Assembly (NCBI GenBank): GCA_042576225.1
Contig: JBHPCA010000046.1
Location: 1 to 9,942, forward strand
Reading direction: 5' to 3'
DNA from: GWF2-30-66 sp042576225
GTDB taxonomy: Bacteria; Babelota; Babeliae; Babelales; Vermiphilaceae
DNA length: 9,942 nucleotides
The notes beneath the pieces were generated by a model. The model saw only the letters and a program-made list of their open reading frames with translations. It searched no databases and was not told where the DNA came from. The translations under genes were made by a program, and so were the position numbers. Below are positions 6,264 to 9,942 of this stretch, piece by piece (the stretch's first letter is position 1; each line of letters opens with the position of its first letter).

Positions 6264-7823
6264 ATGAGACGATCAGTTTTTTTTTATTCTATATTCTTAT
6301 CGGTATTAGTATTGGGTTTTTCTTCAAATAATGTATTGAGCATGAAGTTTTTAGGTTGCTTGAATAAGTGTTTGAGTTGCATGAGCTGTTCGAGTAGTAC
6401 TGACGTACAGGAGGACACTAAAGAAAAAAAGAAATATAACAAGTTAAATGGTAGTAGAAAAAATGGCATGCGGGGTAATGCGCAAATCAAAAAATATAAA
6501 AAATATAAAACAAGCAATAAAATAGGGGGCAAAAAATTTAATTTTTATAAGTTTAAAAGAAAGTTTAAGAACATGCCGACTTATAAAGATATTATAGATG
6601 GAAAAAAAGTTTCAAAAAAAGTTTCTAAGTATAAAAAATTTTTAAGCTTTAAAGCGTTTAAAAAGGCATATGAAGAATGCAATTCTGTTTTGCTTGATTA
6701 TTATCTTTCTAAAGATGAGAGTTGGCTATCGCAAGATGCCCCAATAGTTTTACATTCAAGCAAAATTTTTTTTGTTGAAAAAATTATTTTGGACCCAAAG
6801 ACTAAAATAGTTATTATTGGCGATAGGCATGGAGATATCAGGTCTCTTAATGCATTTTTTGGAGAAATGATCTACAAAGGGTATATAAATAAACATTTAA
6901 AAATAACGAGAAAAGATTTACATTTCTTTTTTTTGGGGGACTATGGCGATAGAGGTTTTAATAGCTGTGAAGTGTTGTATCTCTTGATGGTGTTTAAGGC
7001 GGCGAACCCTGATAAAGTAGTATTGCTAAAGGGGAATCATGAGTTTGTAGAAACGAATAAAATTTATGGGTTTAATAAAGAAATACAGAATAAATATGGT
7101 AAGCCCAAAGATAGAATAGGTATTTCTTGGATGGTAAAAAAGTTTTATAATTTTTTACCTTTGGCGGTGTACGTTGGTACTGGGGGTAACAAAAAAAATA
7201 AAGAGAAAGATTTTGCTCTTTTTTGTCACGCTGGTATTGATTTAAGATTTAACCCCCAAAAGCTTTTGAACGATAAAAGAAAACATCTGTTTCAAAGGTT
7301 TGGCAAGTTGACGTTTTCTTTTTTGGGGGGTAAGTATAAAAAAATACTGAAAAAAGCGTATAATTATACTCTTGCGCCGTCTAGCATCTGTGATATAGGT
7401 TTTGTCAGCAATGATTTTCAGGTTGATACCAATAGTTTTTTTGGTTTGTTATCTGATAAGAAAACTGGTCGTTATGTGTTGGGAAAAGATATAACAATAA
7501 AAGCACTTGCAAGATCAGGGGTAAAGGTTTTGTTTAGATCTCACCAGCATCATGAAAATTATGGAAATATGATTAAAAAATTGGTCAAACATAAAGGGAT
7601 TTATAATCTGTTTACCAAAAATGGCAAGCATCCGGACGGTCAAAAAGTGATTAAAATTGCAGAGTGTGGCCCCATTTGGACGCTTAATGTTTCGCCGGAT
7701 TCACTTTATGGGTATAAGTATGCGTACGCATTTGACACGTATGCGATACTAACTTTGAAAAAAAAGTTTTGCGAGTGGACCTTAGAGCCACATACTGTAG
7801 ATGTCTTGGAGCCACAAGTATAG
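6264..7823 (+). CDS. Exported PPP-family metallophosphatase with basic N-terminal extension
   Basis: The 519-residue protein carries the full set of PPP (eukaryotic-type Ser/Thr phosphatase, calcineurin-like fold) metal-binding motifs: GDRHG (186-190; D187, H189), GDYGDRG (225-231; D226, R230), GNHE (257-260; N258, H259), CHAG (321-324; H322, where PP1 has CHGG) and RSHQ (425-428; H427, where PP1 has RAHQ). The spacing between the second and third motif is as in PP1; the first interval is about 11 residues longer. The N-terminus is a signal-like hydrophobic segment (5-19), so the protein probably leaves the cytoplasm. Residues 32-42 hold a cysteine cluster (C32, C36, C39, C42), and about 53-135 form a very lysine-rich linker. 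Substrate is unknown: phosphoprotein, dinucleotide polyphosphate (ApaH/PrpE-like) and other phosphoesters all remain possible. In an intracellular bacterium a secreted PPP phosphatase is a plausible effector (inference). It has its own promoter region and converges on the next gene. Confidence 0.92.
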   Translation: MRRSVFFYSIFLSVLVLGFSSNNVLSMKFLGCLNKCLSCMSCSSSTDVQEDTKEKKKYNKLNGSRKNGMRGNAQIKKYKKYKTSNKIGGKKFNFYKFKRKFKNMPTYKDIIDGKKVSKKVSKYKKFLSFKAFKKAYEECNSVLLDYYLSKDESWLSQDAPIVLHSSKIFFVEKIILDPKTKIVIIGDRHGDIRSLNAFFGEMIYKGYINKHLKITRKDLHFFFLGDYGDRGFNSCEVLYLLMVFKAANPDKVVLLKGNHEFVETNKIYGFNKEIQNKYGKPKDRIGISWMVKKFYNFLPLAVYVGTGGNKKNKEKDFALFCHAGIDLRFNPQKLLNDKRKHLFQRFGKLTFSFLGGKYKKILKKAYNYTLAPSSICDIGFVSNDFQVDTNSFFGLLSDKKTGRYVLGKDITIKALARSGVKVLFRSHQHHENYGNMIKKLVKHKGIYNLFTKNGKHPDGQKVIKIAECGPIWTLNVSPDSLYGYKYAYAFDTYAILTLKKKFCEWTLEPHTVDVLEPQV

Positions 7824-7829
7824 TTATAT

Positions 7830-7850
7830 AAGCTACTGTGTTACAGCTTT
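7830..7850. terminator. Possible bidirectional terminator between convergent genes
   Basis: CTGT (7836-7839) pairs with ACAG (7843-7846), extended by AAG (7830-7832) with CTT (7847-7849) across a 3-nt bulge. It overlaps the stop codon of the minus-strand gene. T runs are short on both sides, so support is weak. Confidence 0.25.
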
Positions 7851-8859
7851 AATATAGTTTTAAGTTTTGGGGCTCAGGGAGCATATTATAGTGATCGTTT
7901 GGTATCCCAGAATTTTCTAGATCCAAAAACCCGTATTCATCAAAAGTTATTTTGCGATATTCATGCTCTAAGTCTAGTGCATGTATAATTTTCCAGATTG
8001 CTTTGTAAAAAGCCAGATAAAAGCTAGCCCGCTCTTGTTCTATGGTTTGCCAGGTGTGTGCACCTACTTGTTGTATTTTCATCAGAATTGCCCAGCTTTC
8101 GTCACTTACTAGATCATTGGTTTTGCTTGCTTTGACAAATGAGTGTATGGCAAGTTGCGGTAAATAATCCCATATATACTCAAAAAATGAGAGTGCATTT
8201 TTGGAGTTTTTTTTATTATAAGGGCTTTTTGGGGAGTAAAAGAGCTCACCAAGATACTGTTTTACGTCTAGGATTGATTGGGCTACCACGGTTCGTGCCT
8301 GATTGCGCATATTTAGTACTGCATCTTTTGCATGTATGGTAATCAAAAAATCACCTTTTGCGACTAATTCTACAGCTTTTGCGTAGGTTTTACCTGTTTT
8401 TTGATGTGTATCATGTAATTGCCAAAAGCGTTCCAGAGAATGCAATTTTTCATGCTCTTGTATGCTGTAAGGGGCCTCTTGGGATGGGTCCAGTCTGGTT
8501 TGAGCGATATTTTGCCAGCCTTTCCAGAGGATATCCAGTGTTTTAAGTGCTTCGTCTTGTGCATAAAGTGTGTAATATGAGCGCATAAGAGAGAAATATA
8601 TAAGATTTGCAATAAGTTGCATTTCTTTGGGATATATTAGTAGCTCGTTATTTTCGTCTAAAATATATTTTTTTACCCAGGTTTTGGTCTGTTGTTTGTA
8701 GTTATGGTAATTCAGGTAGAAATCTTGGTTTTTTGGCTTATTTGAGCCTGTGTGATGCGTATGTTTTTCCCAGGAGCCTGAGGCACGGATATTTGAGCTA
8801 GATAAGTGCAAAATAAGCATGATTGACAATAAGATTATAAACTTTTGCGACTTTCGCAT
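7849..8859 (-). CDS. Exported helical protein of unknown function
   Basis: The 336-residue protein starts with a clear signal peptide: basic MRKSQK, hydrophobic 7-19, and a probable cleavage after NIRA (residue 27). The mature part is predominantly helical by eye, rich in Trp (nine, e.g. W30, W62, W112, W115, W230, W256, W270, W289), His and Gln, with no transmembrane segment after the signal, so it is likely periplasmic or secreted. I recognise no domain or catalytic motif. The start is strongly supported by AAAGGAG at 8867-8873, seven nt upstream. It begins 39 nt after the 3' end of tRNA-Pro on the same strand, without a clear terminator or promoter between them, so it may be transcribed by readthrough from the tRNA promoters. 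Its C-terminus abuts the convergent phosphatase gene. Confidence 0.85.
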   Translation of the reverse strand: MRKSQKFIILLSIMLILHLSSSNIRASGSWEKHTHHTGSNKPKNQDFYLNYHNYKQQTKTWVKKYILDENNELLIYPKEMQLIANLIYFSLMRSYYTLYAQDEALKTLDILWKGWQNIAQTRLDPSQEAPYSIQEHEKLHSLERFWQLHDTHQKTGKTYAKAVELVAKGDFLITIHAKDAVLNMRNQARTVVAQSILDVKQYLGELFYSPKSPYNKKNSKNALSFFEYIWDYLPQLAIHSFVKASKTNDLVSDESWAILMKIQQVGAHTWQTIEQERASFYLAFYKAIWKIIHALDLEHEYRKITFDEYGFLDLENSGIPNDHYNMLPEPQNLKLY

Positions 8860-8866
8860 AGACCTT

Positions 8867-8873
8867 CTCCTTT
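8867..8873 (-). promoter_or_regulatory. Strong ribosome binding site of the exported helical protein
   Basis: On the minus strand AAAGGAG stands seven nt before the ATG at 8859, the closest match to the Shine-Dalgarno consensus in this window. Confidence 0.7.
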
Positions 8874-8898
8874 TTTAAAAAATGGTCCTGAAAAAGAA

Positions 8899-8974
8899 TG
8901 GTCGGGGCAGCCAGACTCGAACTGACAACCCCTCGCTCCCAAAGCGAGTGCGCTACCAATTGCGCCATGCCCCG
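8899..8974 (-). tRNA. tRNA-Pro (anticodon UGG)
   Basis: Read on the minus strand, acceptor CGGGGCA pairs with TGCCCCG (7 bp), the D-arm is GCGC...GCGC, the anticodon stem CTCGC/GCGAG encloses loop TTTGGGA with anticodon TGG and G37 as usual for proline, and the T-arm GTCAG/CTGGC carries TTCGAGT. The discriminator is A and the CCA end is encoded (8899-8901). The length of 76 nt is normal. A separate promoter candidate lies in the 75-nt gap to tRNA-His. Confidence 0.97.
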
Positions 8975-8995
8975 ACGTATAAACTCTCTTTGCCA

Positions 8996-9023
8996 ATTAT
9001 AGCATCAAATGGTCTATAATCAA
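8996..9023 (-). promoter_or_regulatory. Possible promoter of tRNA-Pro
   Basis: On the minus strand TTGATT (9018-9023) and TATAAT (8996-9001) are 16 nt apart, with the tRNA 5' end 21 nt downstream. The -35 overlaps a perfect 12-bp palindrome ATCAAATTTGAT (9019-9030). It would allow tRNA-Pro, and perhaps the exported gene behind it, to be transcribed independently of tRNA-His. Confidence 0.45.
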
Positions 9024-9049
9024 ATTTGATAAAAATAATTCAAAGTATA

Positions 9050-9126
9050 TGGGGTGAATGGTGGGAATCGAACCCACGACAACCAGAGCCACAATCTGGT
9101 GCTCTACCAACTGAGCTACATTCACC
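9050..9126 (-). tRNA. tRNA-His (anticodon GUG)
   Basis: Read on the minus strand, acceptor GTGAATG pairs with CATTCAC, D-arm GCTC/GAGC, anticodon stem CCAGA/TCTGG with loop TTGTGGC and anticodon GTG, T-arm GTGGG/CCCAC with TTCGATT. The histidine identity pair is present: an encoded G at -1 (position 9126) opposite discriminator C73 (9053). The CCA end is encoded at 9050-9052. Confidence 0.97.
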
Positions 9127-9135
9127 ATTCTAGTC

Positions 9136-9164
9136 ATTATAATTATATACCAAAAAAAATTTAA
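9136..9164 (-). promoter_or_regulatory. Possible promoter of tRNA-His
   Basis: On the minus strand there are two TATAAT hexamers, at 9136-9141 and 9142-9147. The first ends 10 nt before the tRNA and has TTAAAT (9159-9164) 17 nt upstream. The -10 is convincing, the -35 poor. Confidence 0.4.
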
Positions 9165-9200
9165 ATGAAGTATTTTTATCCCAGATTTTAAAAATCTTGT

Positions 9201-9229
9201 TTGCTCAAGGCCATTTTTGATACTATTAT
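9201..9229 (+). promoter_or_regulatory. Possible promoter of the ankyrin-like gene
   Basis: TTGCTC (9201-9206) and TATTAT (9224-9229) are separated by 17 nt, predicting a start near 9236 and a leader of about 26 nt. A 15-nt inverted repeat AGATTTTAAAAATCT (9183-9197) lies just upstream of the -35. Confidence 0.4.
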
Positions 9230-9261
9230 TTTATATTGTTTTTAAAGTAAAAGGATAAAAT

Positions 9262-9942
9262 ATGAAGTTTGCTAAGCGAAGATTATCTATATGTATTGTC
9301 TTTCTAGGATTGGCTTTTTCGAGTTGTTTTGCTTTTAATAATAAAGATAACGTGATCAAAAAAATAAAAGAAGCTATTACTAGTAAAAATGAGGATCAAT
9401 TAAGTTTAGCATTGAAAGAAAATGGAAAGAAGAAATATACAAAAAAGAGAACGTATGCAAGTCAAGCACTTTTGCTTATAGTGAGTCAAAGTAAAATTTT
9501 AGAACCTGACTATGCATTAATGGATATTGCTTTAAAAAACGGCGCAAATCCCAATTTGAAGAGTATTATTAGAAAAGTTGTTGCGTTAGAAAATAAAGCA
9601 TTTTCTGGTGTGTTTGATTTATTTTTGAAATATAAACTGAATCCTAAGAAAATAATTGGGCGATCTATTAGTAAAAAAAAGGTGAAGAATTTAGAAACAA
9701 TTTTGAAAAAAGTTGGGAAAGAAGCGTATGAAGAAGGGATAATCTTTTCTGATAAAGCGCTAAAGCTTGTAGTTGATCAAGTTTATTTTGATTGGCGTAA
9801 AAAGATAAAACTGGATTCTGATTATAAATTGATGAAGATTGCCTTAGAAAATGGTGCAAACCCTGATAGACTTATTAGTACAATTTTTGCATTAAAAGAA
9901 GAAGCATTTTCTGGTACGTTGGATTTATTTTTGAAATATAAG
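9262..9942 (+). CDS. Exported protein with divergent ankyrin-like repeats, cut off by the window end
   Basis: The frame is open from ATG 9262 to the last base (227 residues seen, no stop). AAAGGA six nt upstream supports the start. Residues 1-24 form a signal peptide (KFAKRR tip, hydrophobic 9-19, possible cleavage after CFA at 22-24; C22 could alternatively be a lipoprotein cysteine). The rest carries a module seen twice: residues 46-125 and 143-227. The best conserved part is YALMDIALKNGANPN (84-98) against YKLMKIALENGANPD (188-202), with the NGANP turn typical of ankyrin repeats, then ALENKAFSG/ALKEEAFSG and DLFLKYK. No full ankyrin TPLH motif is visible, so this is a divergent ankyrin-like solenoid. 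Ankyrin proteins bind other proteins and are common among effectors of intracellular bacteria; the role here is inferred. It is divergent from the tRNA pair. Confidence 0.88.
   Translation, partial: MKFAKRRLSICIVFLGLAFSSCFAFNNKDNVIKKIKEAITSKNEDQLSLALKENGKKKYTKKRTYASQALLLIVSQSKILEPDYALMDIALKNGANPNLKSIIRKVVALENKAFSGVFDLFLKYKLNPKKIIGRSISKKKVKNLETILKKVGKEAYEEGIIFSDKALKLVVDQVYFDWRKKIKLDSDYKLMKIALENGANPDRLISTIFALKEEAFSGTLDLFLKYK
9397..9636 (+). repeat. Ankyrin-like module, copy 1
   Basis: This encodes residues 46-125. QLSLALKENGKKKY aligns without gaps with NLETILKKVGKEAY of copy 2, followed by ALLLIV/ALKLVV, the NGANP turn and AFSGVFDLFLKYK. Its last 38 nt (9598-9635) match copy 2 at 35 of 38 positions. 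Confidence 0.7.
9688..9942 (+). repeat. Ankyrin-like module, copy 2
   Basis: This encodes residues 143-227 and is cut by the window end. It has about seven extra residues around YFDWRKK (175-181) and two fewer after the NGANP turn relative to copy 1. The final 38 nt (9904-9941) are nearly identical to 9598-9635. Confidence 0.7.

Noticed and set aside
8881..8903. Direct repeat AATGGTC at 8881-8887 and 8897-8903 as an attachment site at the tRNA-Pro 3' end
   Set aside because: Only 7 bp, 16 nt apart, and there is no integrase or foreign insert nearby.
9183..9197. AGATTTTAAAAATCT as a terminator or operator
   Set aside because: All-AT core with no usable loop; it is expected by chance in such AT-rich DNA and has no second copy that I can see.
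1..9942. CRISPR arrays, insertion sequences, integrases or toxin-antitoxin pairs
   Set aside because: No regularly spaced repeats, transposase motifs or paired small toxin/antitoxin frames were seen on either strand.

Overview
This is a low-GC bacterial window that uses the standard code. It contains a compact housekeeping block flanked on both sides by genes for exported or membrane-anchored proteins, several of which look eukaryotic-like. That mix (reduced-genome style, many signal peptides, a PPP-type phosphatase, a kinase-like protein, a divergent ankyrin-repeat-like protein) suggests an intracellular bacterium of protists. Candidatus Dependentiae (TM6/Babeliales) is my first guess, and Chlamydiae, Legionella-like or Rickettsia-like bacteria are alternatives. 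This placement is inference from style and gene content, not from a marker-gene comparison.

Layout. Positions 1-133 hold a repeat-like double hairpin and a possible promoter. A plus-strand gene (137-1684) encodes a membrane-anchored, cysteine-rich protein with kinase-like C-lobe motifs. It converges on a minus-strand block that reads, in transcription order, rodA (5622-4525), ruvB (4431-3421), yebC (3317-2601), yicC (2585-1695). yebC and yicC are 15 nt apart and probably co-transcribed. rodA, ruvB and yebC each have a possible promoter, of which the ruvB one is weak. The yebC-ruvB pairing is familiar, but ruvA and ruvC are absent here.

Divergent from rodA lie two tandem plus-strand genes for exported, lysine-rich proteins: a 110-residue protein (5819-6151) and a 519-residue PPP-family metallophosphatase (6264-7823). 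They are separated by a strong intrinsic terminator. Their upstream regions share an 11-nt box, an identical -10-to-ATG distance and an identical ribosome-binding-site spacing, so the small gene may be a truncated relative of the phosphatase gene or a co-regulated partner.

A convergent minus-strand gene (8859-7849) encodes an exported helical protein of unknown function. Upstream of it on the same strand are tRNA-Pro(UGG) and tRNA-His(GUG), each with encoded CCA and a possible promoter. Divergent from the tRNAs starts an exported protein (9262 to the window end, cut off) built of two divergent copies of a roughly 100-residue ankyrin-like module.

The core genes cover cell-wall elongation (RodA), recombination (RuvB), translation support (YebC) and RNA turnover (YicC). 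The exported kinase-like, phosphatase and ankyrin-like proteins are the most interesting part: they are plausible host-interaction factors, but nothing in this window (no secretion-system gene) proves that role.
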